Positions 63,831 to 64,000 of a stretch of DNA of 64,000 nucleotides are shown in pieces. Within the stretch, counting starts at the first letter, position 1; each line of letters starts with the position of its first letter. Source of the DNA: Lithodes maja (lineage: Eukaryota; Arthropoda; Malacostraca; Decapoda; Lithodidae). The stretch spans positions 1 to 64,000 of the forward strand of contig JBAKBP010007387.1 in NCBI GenBank assembly GCA_037953745.1. The letters run 5' to 3'. The notes beneath the pieces are model-generated. The model did not search any database, was not told the DNA's origin, and worked only from the letters and a program-made list of their open reading frames with translations. A program made the position numbers and the translations under genes.

Positions 63831-64000
63831 ATTTTGTGAACAGTATACATTTTTGCAGAGTTGTACAACATTTGTTTGTTTGTATTTTAGCGTGCATATT
63901 GAAGAATATTTTTTTTGTATGGCAATTAGTAAAGCATTTAAGAGACTCCAGTTAATTTAGTAATTAGTGCTTGCATAGGAAGTTTAACACTTTTGTCTTG

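Noticed and set aside
63569..63871. 100-codon minus-strand ORF at the window end
   Set aside because: It lies across the LTR end and primer site on the opposite strand; no motif.

Overview
The window looks like repeat-dominated DNA from an arthropod, most probably a decapod crustacean. That is inference from the retrotransposon families, the dense short microsatellites and the lack of any bacterial gene organisation. I found no convincing cellular gene. Nearly every protein-coding signal belongs to a transposable element (TE), and most unexplained ORFs are shadows of TE proteins or sit inside transposon ends.

Layout. 0-7.6 kb: an old Ty3-like LTR element with gag, a protease-integrase reading frame that lacks reverse transcriptase, and diverged LTRs. 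8.4-9.0 kb: a TTAA-flanked MITE. 9.3-10.0 kb: an unexplained run of hairpins, several with GGCATACC at the tip. 10.3-11.0 kb: tandem repeats of about 206 bp. 11.1-17.9 kb: a nest in which a hAT element and a complete 3.7-kb piggyBac element (883-codon uninterrupted transposase) share one TTAA. 17.9-19.9 kb: three more MITEs. 20.0-22.9 kb: an RTE-like LINE with a long intact frame. 23.0-24.3 kb: a MITE and a piggyBac pseudogene. 27.0-33.3 kb: CR1 and Jockey LINEs, one Jockey copy inserted into another, preceded by a tRNA-like sequence. 33.7-37.8 kb: inverted-repeat elements. 39.5-48.5 kb: a 9-kb LTR element on the minus strand with 1.8-kb LTRs, a SCAN-like gag and a collapsed pol. 48.6-49.5 kb: a Tigger/pogo-like remnant. 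49.7-57.1 kb: a PHD-plus-endonuclease LINE on the minus strand, interrupted by a second RTE copy and by a palindrome-bearing MITE. 58.5-62.0 kb: LINE 3' ends and a BEL/Pao pol relic. 62.2-64 kb: the 5' LTR and primer-binding site of another LTR element that runs off the window.

The common theme is insertion at TTAA. At least six elements have recognisable TTAA flanks on both sides, others have partial flanks, and there are two piggyBac transposase genes, one intact and one dead. In two cases the interrupted host reading frame continues across the two flanks, so the target site can be read directly. The RTE family and the 9-kb LTR element look young because their copies or LTRs are nearly identical. 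The Ty3 element, CR1, BEL/Pao and Jockey relics are old.

All identifications come from reading the sequence and translations by eye. No similarity search was run, and boundaries marked as approximate should be treated so.
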